Part shown: positions 1-17,192 of the stretch, in pieces
Numbering within the stretch: the stretch's first letter is position 1
How the letters are laid out: every line of letters starts with the position of its first letter
DNA from: Amia ocellicauda
Lineage: Eukaryota; Chordata; Actinopteri; Amiiformes; Amiidae
NCBI RefSeq assembly: GCF_036373705.1
Contig: NC_089867.1
Coordinates: forward strand, 16,101,001-16,165,000
Direction of reading: 5' to 3'
Length of the DNA stretch: 64,000 nt
Notes under the pieces: generated by a model
Seen by the model: the letters and a program-made list of their open reading frames with translations, nothing else
Database searches by the model: none
What the model was told of the DNA's origin: nothing
Program-made: the position numbers and the translations under genes

Positions 1-343
1 ACTCCAAATAAATGCATTGAACAAATAACGTGTAGGAAGTTATGTATTTAATTACTCCCATTGCTCCAATAGGACAGTATGTTTTGAGGATCTCCAGGAC
101 CTCATAAAGTTGAAATGAAATGCTATATCTTTGAATGAATAAAATCTTATACTGAATTTAGTATTGAACAGCATGTCATCAGGAGACACTTGCAGTATGA
201 GAGGGCCGGCAGTGAAGGTCCGAGATGCACAATAAGCGGTTTATCTACCAGCCCTATTCTATTTTAAAGCCATTCTAAGGGTCTGTTTTAATGGACCATG
301 TGGAAACCAACATTATACATTACATATCGAAATAATCTCTTAC

Positions 344-4272
<3,929 letters not shown>

Positions 4273-4510
4273 GATTCCTGTTGTCTGGACCTCAGTACCG
4301 AAGCAAAGGCATCACAAATGGCTGCTAATGGCCCGGATGGCGCGCATCTGTTTACACGGTCAAGGGCAGCGTACGGAGCGGCACGCCGTCTCCATGACGC
4401 CGTCGCACACGTCTGCAGGGTTGGGCACTTCCGCCGTAAAGCAGCACTGCGCAAGCGCCGTGTATGTGCCGGCGCTCCGCAGTCAGGTATGTGCAGAGGC
4501 AGCACCGTGG
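4273..4510 (-). promoter_or_regulatory. GC-rich CIBAR1 promoter region
   Basis: CpG-containing block directly upstream of the CIBAR1 start codon, in contrast to the AT-rich surroundings. It holds an ETS/GABP-type site on the minus strand (CGGAAGTG, plus bases 4426-4433) and an NRF1-like palindrome tgcgcaagcgc at 4449-4459. No TATA box is evident. This is the usual make-up of a broadly active CpG promoter. Several open frames cross the block on both strands but resemble no protein family. Confidence 0.55.
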
Positions 4511-4806
4511 CAAGGCTTTGGTACAGCACACTTATTTAAACATGGAGAAATGATGATCTCTGATTTGAACTGTTCTTACAAAACATATTCATGGAAACGT
4601 CACATCAGTATTCATATTTTATTATTGAACGCCGTGCCACCAGCAGAGGGCGTTGCAGTATTTCTTCGTCATTTGCAGTCTGTATCTGGATGCTGTTTGC
4701 ATTTTTTGTAAAAATATAGATAAGGTTCAGAAAAGGGATGGCTGAAGGCTGGCTTTGGGGGGGCGCACCAAAAATCTCAAATTGGAAACCCCTGATTTAG
4801 TATATA
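4511..4806. other. intergenic spacer with a CTCF-like motif
   Basis: Short spacer between the CIBAR1 promoter and Tc1 copy A. It contains CCAGCAGAGGGCGT at 4640-4653 (+), which fits the CTCF core consensus at all but the last position. Nothing else was recognised. Confidence 0.4.
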
Positions 4807-5045
4807 CAGTGAGGGAAAAAAGTATTTGATCCTCTGCTGATTTTGTACGTTTGCCCACTGACGAAGAAATTATCAGTCTATAATTTCAATGGTAGGTGTA
4901 TTTTAACAGTGAGAGACAGAATAACAACAACAAAATCCAGAAAAACGCATTTCAAAAAAGTTATACATTGATTTGCATGTTAATGAGGGAAATAAGTATT
5001 TGATCCCCTATCAATCAGCAAGATTTCTGGCTCCCACGTGTCTTT

Positions 5046-5120
5046 TATACAGGTAACGAGCTGAGATTAGGAGCACTCCCTTTAAGAGAGTGCTCCTAAT
5101 CTCAGCTCGTTACCTGTATA
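5046..5120. repeat. perfect hairpin upstream of the copy A transposase
   Basis: Two 33-nt arms (5046-5078 and 5088-5120) are perfect reverse complements around a 9-nt loop, cctttaaga. Outside them the pairing continues with one mismatch. The foldback sits between the left inverted repeat and the transposase start and would lie in the transposase leader RNA. Confidence 0.95.
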
Positions 5121-5173
5121 ATAGACACCTGTCCACAGAAGCAATCAATCAATCAGATTCCAAACTCTCCACC

Positions 5174-6186
5174 ATGGCCAAGACCAAAGAGCTGTCCAAG
5201 GATGTCAGGGACAAGATTGTAGACCTACACAAGGCTGGAATGGGCTACAAGACCATCGCCAAGCAGCTCAGTGAGAAGGTGACAAAAGTTGGTGCGATTA
5301 TTCGCAAATGGAAGAAACACAAAATAACTGTCAGTCTCCCTCGGTCTGGGGCTCCATGCAAGATCTCACCTCGTGGAGTTTCAATGATCATGAGAACGGT
5401 GAGGAATCAGCCCAGAACTACACGGGAGGATCTTGTTAATGATCTCAAGGCAGCTGGGACCATAGTCACCAAGAAAACAATTGTTACACACTACGCCGTG
5501 AAGGACTGAAATCCTGCAGCGCCCGCAAGGTCCCCCTGCTCAAGAAAGCACATGTACAGGCCCGTCTGAAGTTTGCCAGTGAACATCTGAATGATTCAGA
5601 GGAGAACTGGGTGAAAGTGTTGTGGTCAGATGAGACCAAAATCAAGCTCTTTGGCTTCAACTCAACTCGCCGTGTTTGGAGGAGGAGGAATGACCCCAAG
5701 AACACCATCCCCACCATCAAACATGGAGGTGGAAACATTATGCTTTGGGGGTGTTTTTCTGCTAAGGGGACAGGACAACTGCACCGCATCAAAGGGACGA
5801 TGGACGGGGCCATGTACAGTCAAATCTTGGGTGAGAACCTCCTTCCCTCAGCCAGGGCATTGAAAATGGGTCGTGGATGGGTATTCCAGCATGACAATGA
5901 CCCAAAACACACAGCCAAGGCAACAAAGGAGTGGCTCAAGAAGAAGCACATTAAGGTCCTAGAGTGGCCTAGCCAGTCTCCAGACCTTAATCCCATGGAA
6001 AATCTGTGGAGGGAGCTGAAGGTTCGAGTTGCCAAACGTCAGCCTCGAAACCTTAATGACTTGGAGAGGATCTGCAAAGAGGAGTGGGACAAAATCCCTC
6101 CTGAGATGTGTGCAAACCTGGTGGCCAACTACAAGAAACGTCTGACCTCTGTGATTGCCAACAAGGGTTTTGCCACCAAGTACTAA
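5174..6186 (+). pseudogene. Tc1 transposase, frameshifted (copy A)
   Basis: DDE transposase that would cut and paste the element at TA sites. The start ATG lies in a good context (caccatgg). The first frame covers the N-terminal paired-like helix-turn-helix DNA-binding part ([20 protein letters not shown]) and ends early at 5507-5509. Compared with copy B, one base is missing around 5483-5486 (attgttacac versus attggtaacac), which shifts the frame. The catalytic part stays open in another frame to the stop at 6184-6186. It carries [13 protein letters not shown] and NPMENLW, with 34 residues between the second Asp and the Glu (DD34E). Not functional as it stands. Confidence 0.95.
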
Positions 6187-6395
6187 GTCGAAGGGGTCAA
6201 ATACTTATTTCCCTCATTAACATGCAAATCAATTTATAACTTTTCTGAAATGCATTTTTCTGGATTTTTTTGTTGTTATTCTGTCTCTCACTGTTAAAAT
6301 ACACCTACCATTAAAATTATAGACTGATCATTTCTTTGTCAGTGGGCAAACCTACAAAATCAGCAGGGGATCAAATACTTTTTTCCCTCACTGTA

Positions 6396-7837
6396 TGTTG
6401 GAAAAATATCAGTAAATCTCTATATCTGTAAATCTAGTCTCAAGACACACAACTGTACCTGTACTTTAGCCAGCATCTTCTGACATCATGGCTCTCTGAC
6501 TCTAATGCACTTATGAAATGTTCCCTTGTGCTCCCGATGACTGAGCAGTTTTAATATCTTTACTCTACTTCTGAACGTATGCCTGCCCTACTCTATCTTG
6601 CCTCACTTTACACATATTGTACTTACTACACTTTATAATTCTTCAAACATTTATAGATATCAATCTCCCTGGGTAAGGGCGTCTGCTAAGAAGAAATTAA
6701 TAATAGAATAATAAAGTAATAATAATACACCTCGTTTTAACTTTTTTTATTTGCATTGTGGTTAAGTCTATTGTAGTACAGTAAAATCAACAATAAACAA
6801 TATTGTATCCTACTGTGAGGTGGCTCTGCAAATTATAATTATTTATTGTTACACAGATGGAAGGACCAGAATATAATTTCAGTTATGTTATTATTATCCT
6901 TTAATTTAATGAATGGCCTGGCATTATGGTAAATAAACCATTCCCTAGCTATTTAGCTTCTTTGTATGTCTCTCAATAAATATGAATAATATATCACATT
7001 CTGTGTAGTCCTCCATATGATGATTACATGTATTACATTACATATAACTGCGTTACATATATGTATTACACATAACTCCCAAAATACATTTTCAATGGTT
7101 TTCATTATAAAGTTCATGTACACCAAAGATCATTAATGAGACTTGTATTTCTCTGTTTCAAGAAAAAGCAACTTACTTACTAAATATCTTACTTCTTAAG
7201 CTTTTCATTCAGGTAACAATCAGCAAGATTTAGTTTTAGACAGTGAACATATGTGCTTTAATTAAAATAGCTAATTAAGATATGCAATGCTGGTGCTAAA
7301 ACTACTCATCAAAATAAGCTAAAACCTTACATTCCTTATACATTTTTTTTGCTTGACCATAAATGTTTTAATAGCCAGGGCTAGGAAGCATTGCACTTCC
7401 TTTATTTTTAATTCAGCCTCTGAACCTGAAGGACTGTAGGCATTTATGATTTATTCTTAATATATTCAGTACTTACTAATCATTTCCTCTGATTAATATA
7501 TATATATATATATGTATGTATGTATATATTTATGCACACTTGCCGATTTAAATATTAAGCTTGGCCAAGGAAAAAGAGCTACAAAATATTCTAAGACCTG
7601 GAAGGAATTTCTATTTTATCTCTAGTTACATAATCACATAATTAAGCCAATTAAGTAAAGGCGAACTCAGTTGAAAAGAAAACTAGGAGACACATCAATG
7701 CAAAGGACAATGAGTTTGACATCGCTGATAAACAGACATACACAAGAAGATATAATAATCAGGAAGGTACTGATAAGAGAGTGCTGTTATTTGGTTGTTT
7801 TTAAAAATGATCTTAAAATGAGTGCTTTTGTGGAAAA
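6396..7837. other. CIBAR1-CDH17 intergenic spacer with a SINE/LINE tail-like fragment
   Basis: No gene seen. Around 6660-6720 the text ccctgggtaagggcgtctgctaag matches the conserved 3' tail found in fish V-SINEs and related LINEs, followed by A/T-rich simple sequence. The preceding 200 bases may be the body of that repeat. A short TA/TATG microsatellite lies at 7496-7528. The part next to 7838 should include the CDH17 3' UTR; I could not fix its poly(A) site. Confidence 0.4.
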
Positions 7838-8520
7838 TTACTCTAACATTGGATTTATTTCTGCTGAACCATTAGGTTGTTTTGTCGTGTTTTCAGGATT
7901 CCTCTTTTTAATCCGGCAATACACAGTCATCAGAATCAAAGCTGTGAACACAAGGAACAGATGTCAGACATAAACATTTTTGTATAGAATATGTGTATCA
8001 GAGAGTGTACAACCATAACATAGCTTGGATGGATCATAGTTATAATATGCAAATAAATAATATTATTACTAAATACATATAACAATTATATATACCCATT
8101 ACTTTTAGTTAAACCATTAATTCATTTACCATATATAATATGGAAAAAGAAAATAAACTAGAGTTTACAGAAAATAAACTAAATTGGAAATGCCTGCTTA
8201 GTTGCATATGAAAGTCAAGTTAATTCTGTCAGATTATAGTTGTTTAACCCACAGCCCTCATCCTTAACCAAGAAAAGATGGGCTCTGTTTAAGCATACAT
8301 ACCAATGCATGCAAATGTTCCTCCCAGCACACCAGCAGTTAAGGTAATTGATGGCTTATCATTTTGTGTGTCTGGCTCAAAGTAGCAATCTCCATTCTTA
8401 GAACATGTACAAATGCCAACTAGTGATAAAAACATAAAATATAAATGTTACGGGCATGAAAATGAAATTAAATACATATACATATATTAATACAATATTA
8501 TATAGAAGTATATAATTGTA

Positions 8521-8552
<32 letters not shown>

Positions 8553-9635
8553 GAGACAGTGGCTGCATTTACATGCAAGTTTCAGTTGAATGGAATGACA
8601 GATTTAAATTGGCAAGGGAAATGGTTACAGTAAAATGATGTCACAGCATTCGGACTTTTTCATTCAACATTATATAACAGCATCATATTTAACAGAAGCA
8701 ATTGTGCTCATGTAAGCTGATATTTCTGGCAGAGTTCATTTAAACTACATTCATATTGCTCTGAATGTTGTGGTGTAGATCAATGTCTGTGTAAACGTTT
8801 TGAAATTCATCAGAAATTCATACAAAGGCGTGTGAGCGTCATACAACATCCAAATGTGAGACTTGACAGGTCTGTACTTAAAGCTGTACATTTAACAGGA
8901 CAGAAACTCACATGTATTGACACACATTGTTATATCTTACATTGGCTTAAAGACATTTAAACTGACTGATAGTTTCCAATTTGTTATTTTAAACAGACTT
9001 ACCTGAAAATGGTTGTGAATTTTCTAAATTTCCATGGTCTTTGATTTTTATGTCAACCTTGTGGGATTTCTCTTGAAAATTTTTGTGCTGCATTACAAGC
9101 TTTGCAAATGTTCCTAATAATGAAGGTGAAAAATAAATAAATTCCGAGCAATAAATTGTACAGGTACTGCAAATTATGTTAGATTCATGAGGTTTATTAT
9201 TACACTGCAAAACATGTGGAACTATAAATGTAGAAATAATCAAAACATTATTTTTTGTGTGTGTTATTTTGAGATTAATAATTATTTATCAAAATCAACA
9301 AAATGAAAGTGTGCTTACCGTTAATTTGTTCGATTTTCCAGTCCAGAGAGTACTTGTCATCAATGGAGAAGGTTAAAGGGGCTCCAAAGGGTGACAGATC
9401 AGGGTCTGTTGCCTCCAGCAGGATAACCTTGGGTTCTCCCAGAGGGTAGCAAAAGACTGCTTCAGGGTTTTGCATTGTCAATTTTGGGATATTGTCATTG
9501 ATATCATTCAAATAAATAGTGACTTGCACCTCTGTCTCCTGGTAAGGGATTTCTGCGTAAACAAAGAATAATACAGAAACATGATCAATACATTAATTTT
9601 CACAAAATCTGTCTTTATTTATGTATCTAGCTATC

Positions 9636-9697
<62 letters not shown>

Positions 9698-12600
9698 ATA
9701 TATTCAGGTATATATAACAAGTGTTGTGGGCTAATTTGAAATAAAATCAAAAGGAAGATCTGTTGGGTTTCTTCTTATTTGTCACCTGCAATTATAATTT
9801 ACAAAATTGAACATTTCCATGTGTGCAGTTTATCCTAAAAAGTATTTTTATATCATCTACCAAATGGACATGAAGAGACAAGACTATGTAGAATGTCCTA
9901 TCATTGAAAACTATGATGAAAATATGAGTCAATCTACAGCTCTGGAAAAAATGAAGAGACCACTGTAAAATTATCAGTTTCTCTGGTTTTACTATTTACA
10001 AGTATGTGTTTGGGTAAAAATAACATTTCTGTTTTATTCAATAAACTACTGACAACATTTCTCCCAAATTACAAATAAAAACATGAATGGAATGGAGTGG
10101 CTGCCATACATGTAGAGATGCTGATTTAAGAAAAAAATGCAGTGGTTAATTTTTTCCAGAGCTGAATATGGGCTGATAAGAGGTTGCAGGGAACACCCCT
10201 TCAGTACACACAACCGATGAAGCCACAACAGTAATGATATTTGTCCATCCGGATGAGAATCTAAGGCAGAGGTCTTCAGACACTATCCACTGGGCAATGT
10301 GCTTACCTTTCTCACGAGCAATAACGCGCACATTGTACACATCAGTCTTCTCCCGATCCAGGCTTGCTTTTGAACTTATATCTCCAGTATCGGGATTCAC
10401 TTCCAACCAGTTGAAGATGTCGTCTTCTAGTCTATAGCTAAATTATCAAAAAGAGCACAGTACTCTGAATATGAATCATCTTAAAATTAGTTAATATATA
10501 ATTATTCATCCATGTATAAAGGTTTCTATATACACACCTATATACACCCATTCCCTCACCCATCTTTGTTCTCAGATATATTTATTTGTTATAAATATAT
10601 ATACATTGAATTACCTGATTTTTGTATGTTCTGGGTCATTGGCATGTACATTTAGAATCACGGTTCCAACAGCAAGGTCTTCAAGGACAGTTTCCTGGTA
10701 AATAACGCTATCAAAAACTGGGGCTTCATTGACATCAGTAACATTAATGGTGACAAATGTTGAGGAACTGGAGTTATAATTTACTCCAGAAACCAAGGGC
10801 TCTGGGTTTCTCGCGTCAATACGAAGGCGATGAAGAGATTGAGCTTCGAAGTCAAGGGGCTGCAAAAAGAAATATATAAGTTAAAGTTAAGTAGATAGAA
10901 AATAAACATTCTTTCACAGAATCATTTTAATGAAATTGGGTTGATTAATTCATATTGTTTCAGTGTTTTAATGGTATGTTTGTATATATTGTTACATTAA
11001 TCACAAAGAGTAAGTGAGATGAGTACTGAATTGCTTTGCTTTTGGCCTCATTTTAATTTATTTTGCTGTTGTTTACCCAAGCTTTCTGATTAAAAGTCGA
11101 AACTCTTGACATATGCTTCTTCAATTTGATTACATTTTTTCTTAACATACATTCAATATTTGAAATATAAATATATAAATACATCCCAATTATATATGTT
11201 TGTGTTCTTTTATTTGGACACTTAGATCTTTATGAAAAGAAAAGCTAAAATATTGGTGTAAAAGCATTTGAATTTTCCAGGATTGCAAATATGAACACAT
11301 TTGTAAAGAGAACTTTGATCATTTGCATGCTTACCTTGACAATATAAAGATATCCTTCATTTGTTTCTTCATTTGTATTGATAGCAAAAACTCCTTCGGG
11401 ATCCCCTTCTCCGACAGTGTACACGATTTTTGAGCTGCCTGTTCCTGGGTCATCATTATCAGTCGCCTGTAGACTGAGCAAAGTGGTTCCAACAGCGGTG
11501 TCCTCTGACTTGGTTATGGGCTCATACTGAAAAGAAGGAAGCAGAGCTCAACCTGCCAGTTGTGTTTCATGCTGGGAGGGGTATGAATTTTCGCTACACA
11601 CATTAGCAGTTTTCTTTGATAATACAGCATTTTGTGAAGTTAGACAGTCCTAAACACTATGGCAAGTCAAAATATAATTGATAGATATCTTTAATTTATT
11701 TTAAAATATTTTCAAATATTTCAGGATATCTCTAAATCATTTCAAGATCTCTGCAAATCATTTAGATATATATTTAAAAGCATTTCGAGATATCTCTAAA
11801 TGATAATTTGGCTTTGCCATATTAAGCCAATAATGTGACAGTGTTGTGGTCAATCCATAGCTTCATTACTCTGAATAGTTTTTAACACAGTTCCCAGTGG
11901 TCTGAATACCTCCCCGTGCACAGCTTCAGTGCAATAAGCCATGGGGATGGACAGCACAATGTGAAGAGACATTCAGGCAGTGTCAGAAGATGTGTCTTAA
12001 AACCCAAGTGTTGGTCCATTTTGATACAAGAAAAGAATTTAGTTACCTGACTTTTTTGAAATATTGGAATCTGGTTGTTGATATCAATGATTTTTATGAC
12101 AATTTTGCATTCAGTGATTAATCCTGACAAAATAAAACAAATACATTAATAAAGAAACAAATAAATAATAATATTAATAACAACAACAACATGTCCTGAA
12201 TAATGCTTGTAATGTTATTTTCATTACTGAAAAGTGTTTGGTTGATTTTGTTTGCTTGCTTAGTTCCATAGCACTTTAGATTACAATGGATGAATAACCA
12301 AGTAATTATATGTATTGACGGTCTTACTGGTTAATATTACCAATTGGTTCATATTCTTCTGTAGTAACATATTATCATGTAACAATGTAACTATGATTGT
12401 AATGATAAAGTTTCCTACTGTAATTACATACCAACATTCTACAGTATTCTTTTATATTATTATTATTTGTAAGTTGGTAGTAATTGAGTAGTAATGTTGT
12501 AACATAATCAGTCCACTTCCAAGTCTGCTACTACTCCGTCTCTGTTAATTGTACACTGGTGATTTTGTTGAGTGTGTAATTATAGTTGAAAACAATTACA

Positions 12601-15600
12601 TGTTCTCTCTAATTACATTCTTATTCAAAACATAGTTAGAATATTTGAATGATTTGTAATTACCCAGTAAATATGTCATTACCATAACATTGCCACTTAA
12701 TTATACAGTAATTGCATGGTGATATGTGTACTGTAATTTAAAGTGCTGACATTATCTCTTAATTTAAATAACTGGGGAATATTTTTGTAATGCACAGTTA
12801 ATTACAATCAATGACCACAATTAATCAATAAAATGCACAAACACACCTGAGGCTTTCCCTCCCTTGTCAGAAACCTTCACTGTTAGGTTGTACTGTGGAA
12901 ACTCCCGCTTCTGGAAATGTGCGTTTTCAATCTGAATTTTCCCAAGATTTTCATCAATGCTGAACATGCTGGGAAAAGGATGCTTTGGCTCTTGACTCTT
13001 GATCTGATAGCTGAGCAAGGAGTTCTCTGTATTTTCTTCATCCAGATCTGTGACTTTTAGATTTCCAATCTCATTACCTAGTGATACACGAAACACAGAT
13101 ATGACAGAACCCATCCAGACAGGTCTAAACATCTTGAGCATACTGGTATGTAATATTAATCAGGAAAATAATCCATTTCCAATTGCTTAGACATACAACA
13201 ATTTATTTGAAAGGATCTGCATTTTATCTTGTACAATCAATTGAACATTTATTTATTTATTTTTCTTGGTGTAAATTATAATAAGATGATGATACTGTTA
13301 AAAAGGGCCCTGTCTATTGTTCCTTTAAAAACGATTCAATCTCTTACTCTTAAGATCCTATTTTGACCCTCAGTTAATAGCAGATTGGATTGCATATAGA
13401 ACTTCTATAGAAATCTAAGCGTGATAATAATCCATAAGAACAATCTCGACATCTCGAAGCAATATAAAATTGTAACTAGCTTTTAGTGCATTATATTTAA
13501 TGAGACTGATATAATGAGTAATATACAATTTGATAAGGAAGCAAACGTCAATGAATGGACTTACCTATTTTTTCATTTTCCTGCACCTCAAAAACAGTCT
13601 CTTTCTCCTCACACACTGGTGCATTGTCATTTTCATCCTCAACAGTGATGTGAATCTCCAATGGTCTGTCCAGATCATTATTATATTCATCTCGGACAAA
13701 TACCACCAATACATACTAAAACAGCAAGGGACATTGACACTAAATTGCAAATAACTATCTTGATACAGTCATGGTTTGTGTCAGTCACTCCACAAAACAC
13801 TTTTTTTTCTTTCAGATTGCTGATGTTATTGTACATTATTCAAGTATTGAGATAGTTACAAAAAGTTAATCAATTCATTTCTATACTGACCAAATCTGAA
13901 TATAAGGAATCAGAGAATCAAAGTAATGTAATATTTTATTTAGTAAACTAAACAAGGTCAGCAACAGTCCAAAAAGCTAAGAAGCTTGGAGGTGTAAAGG
14001 AGCTGTTTCTTCTACTGCCCCTACTCACCATATATTCATTAATAATTAAACATATGTATTCTTTCCATTACTTTAGAATTTTTGCAAATATTAAAATTAT
14101 TTACCATATCTTCTTCTTCCCTGTCAAGATGTTCAGTCAGAAAGATTCTGCCCTCTATATCTATCGTGAAGGGAAACTTTGGATACCTCTCCTTTTGTGC
14201 AAGTACATATACTGCTCCTGGTTCATTCCACTGGACCTGTAGATTGATCAAAAGAACTTATGTAATTCTGAGAAGAAAATGCTTTTTTTTAAAATGATTT
14301 TCCTCTGGCGAGAGCTCACCTGTGTGATCTGGAAGGGGTGCACTTCTGGCCAGTTCTCTGGAATGGACAATGGTTCGGGGGCGACCCAAAGATTCTGTTT
14401 CACCACAATGTTCACCTTTGTGCTTCCACTCAAAGCGTTTTCTGACAAGCCTTCTAAATCTTTGACGGCAATAATGAGAGTATAGTCAGCATCAATCTGT
14501 GGGTCCACCCTCAAACCGCCTGAAAGAAATGGAAAAATATTAGAAAGCATCCTTTGAATGTGTTATAGTTATGGACACCAAAAGGTTTGTAAGACTTGTA
14601 GTGTACAGCACATCATGTTGGTTTTGTAGTGATTACACAAATATAACTCCATATCAAACAGATATTATTATCAATGGTAGTAGTAAACACTGATGTGGGG
14701 TATTGAGAAGGGTGGGACCAGGGTGGGGTTCCAGGGGCCAGGGGCCATTTGGAACTAAGTCAAAAATAATGTTTTGCAGTGGAATTACCACGCTTTAAGG
14801 GGACGAATTTGCTTAGCTGTCATGCAGCGGTCAGCACAATCGTCACCAATATGATTTGGCATTTCAAAGGCTGTGCCACCACATTTCAAATGTTTTGGGC
14901 ACACCCCTGGTATTGAGATGTCAACACTCAGGAGATGAGAAGTCAGCAAGTGAAAGATGATTTCATTGTGTGCCAGGAGCACAACAATGAGCAGAGGCAC
15001 TGATTGCAGACAGGTTTGTCAGGGGGAATGTGTATCGTGATCCAGGGCCCAGGTGAGTGACCACAGGATATGAATGAGTACAATTAATGGAAAGATGGTA
15101 GGGCAATCAGAGGCACAGCCTGAATAGACTTGTTTTCTTGTTTAGGCAGATTTCACATAACAGATGGTTACCCCCGGAATCAGATGGAACAAAAGATTGA
15201 ATTCCTGCTGAAACCAATGGCTGCGTCCTCTGCTCTGCTGCAGCTACGTCCCAATAAAGAACCATTGATTGACAAGATTGCAGTCGAGCACTTTTTCCTT
15301 ACAGCAAGTATAAGTGCTTTCTTTATTCAATGTGCACAAACAAAGCCCTCACCATACAACCTCAGTTATCCAGCTGTGCCTTGAATTATTCTATTTCAGT
15401 TTTCCATTTCAGATATGACAGAAAAGGAAACAACTTACATGGCAAAATTACAAAGTTTAACTCTTTTCTCATGAGACACAACATCATGTTTTTGGAAACA
15501 CAATGGGTTTTGGGCGGGGGGGGTCTAAAAATATAAATATTATGGGAACATGTCCTAGATTTAAATATCAATGACAGACCTTTAATTCTCCAGCTTACAC

Positions 15601-17143
15601 TAACTTATAAATTGTTTTCAATTGTAGAACCAAAAAAGGTCTTAAAAGGTCTTGTAGCTAAGAATTGTTGTGACTGGTATTGTATTTTATTCTAATTCAT
15701 AATTATAAAATAGTTTAATTTCACCACTGAATAATTTTCCAATCTTGGTTAAGTCTTTAGGTACTAAGTGTGGGTCATGCCAGCTCAATGAATAATTCTT
15801 ATAAGTAAAAAACTTTAAATCGCTTCAGGTCTCACCTTTTCGCTGTACACATGTGAAGAATGGATTCATGTCATAGGTTACATTCTGTCTGGGAATGCAA
15901 TATGCATCAAATTTTCTCATCAAGCTCTGCAGACTGTCCTCTTCCTCTTCTTGATGAATCATGAATGGTGTTCTGGCCTTCAGTGCTTCTGTCCCTAAAA
16001 TGTGCAGAGACAGCGATTCATTTTTTCAGACCTTAATTTATTTATTTATTATTTGTGGGTTCTACTTTAATTTCCTCCATCATTCCACCAAGATTTGTTT
16101 TCCCAATAATCATTTTTTAAGGTTTATTATTTACACCTATTCAACTTCTAACATGTTCCAAAGATTTTTAATTCCAAGATTCCACTTGAAAAACCTTTAA
16201 TATTTTATTTTATTTTATTTAAGTTAACATAAATATGATTACATTAAAACACACACAAATAAATCAATAATGAAAATAGTGTGCCATTAATTTAGTTTGC
16301 TGTTTGAAAATCAGGTGGTTTCTAACATAGATTAATATGGTTTAATTTTATGAGAGTATTACTCCTTTCCAATAAGAAACTGTTCAGTTACCTGACACAT
16401 AAATACAATGTTAGCTACTTAGAATAGAAGTAAATTGATATTGTAACCTCAACATACCTTCTGGAGTAGTGGAAATATCCCCCGTTAACTGATCAATTTG
16501 AAAAAGAGGCACCTTGAGGCGATCTGGAATTTGATTTAAAATGCTGAATCTCAGTTTGCCATGGGAGGTGCTTGGGTCATCCAGATCGGTGGCAAAAACC
16601 TTCATGAAAGGCTCCCCTGAAAACAGGATGCATACGTTAGCACCTCAAACAGGCATTGGGAAAAGCTGGATTTTGTCTGACTTTGTATGATTTTGTAATG
16701 CATTTCTGTCAAAAATAAAATTATCTTTTACAATAGCACGTTTGAAGCATATATATAGATTTCGGTTTATGGAAAGTAACATGGCAGAAGAAGAAGAAAA
16801 AATTCTGAGTAATCAATAAATTACAAACCAGCTAATGAGTGCTCTCTCACAACTCCATTGTACTCAGACTGGTTGAAGATTGGCCTGTTGTCATTTACGT
16901 CTTTTACAATTATCGTGACTGAGATAGGTCCCTCCACTGTCTCTGATGTCTCATCAAGGGCTTCAATCTGTAATCAAAATATGAATAATATTATGGAATG
17001 AAAACCATAAATTACTAGAATTACACGATCAAAGTTATATTTGTATGTATTGTCTGCAACATTTTTCAAAGACATAGATCATTTGTACAATGATCTAGAT
17101 AATCAAAACAATATTAATAAATGTCTTACAAAGGGAGCACAAC

Positions 17144-17192
<49 letters not shown>

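Larger units (their letters stand above)
4807..6393 (+). mobile_element. Tc1/mariner transposon, copy A (full length, inactive)
   Basis: A 1587-bp element flanked by TA target duplications (4805-4806 and 6394-6395). The ends are long inverted repeats starting cagtgagggaaaaaagtatt. Each carries a second, inner copy of the terminal motif (gagggaaataagtatttgat near 4984 and its complement near 6195), so the ends are of IR/DR type. A strong hairpin precedes the transposase, whose reading frame is broken. Copy B at 30054 is nearly identical by eye, so both insertions come from the same, fairly recent family. The element lies about 0.5 kb upstream of CIBAR1 and downstream of CDH17. Confidence 0.97.

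Noticed and set aside
7671-7973. 100-codon plus-strand frame at the CDH17 3' end
   Set aside because: Antisense to the CDH17 last exon; no recognisable protein features.
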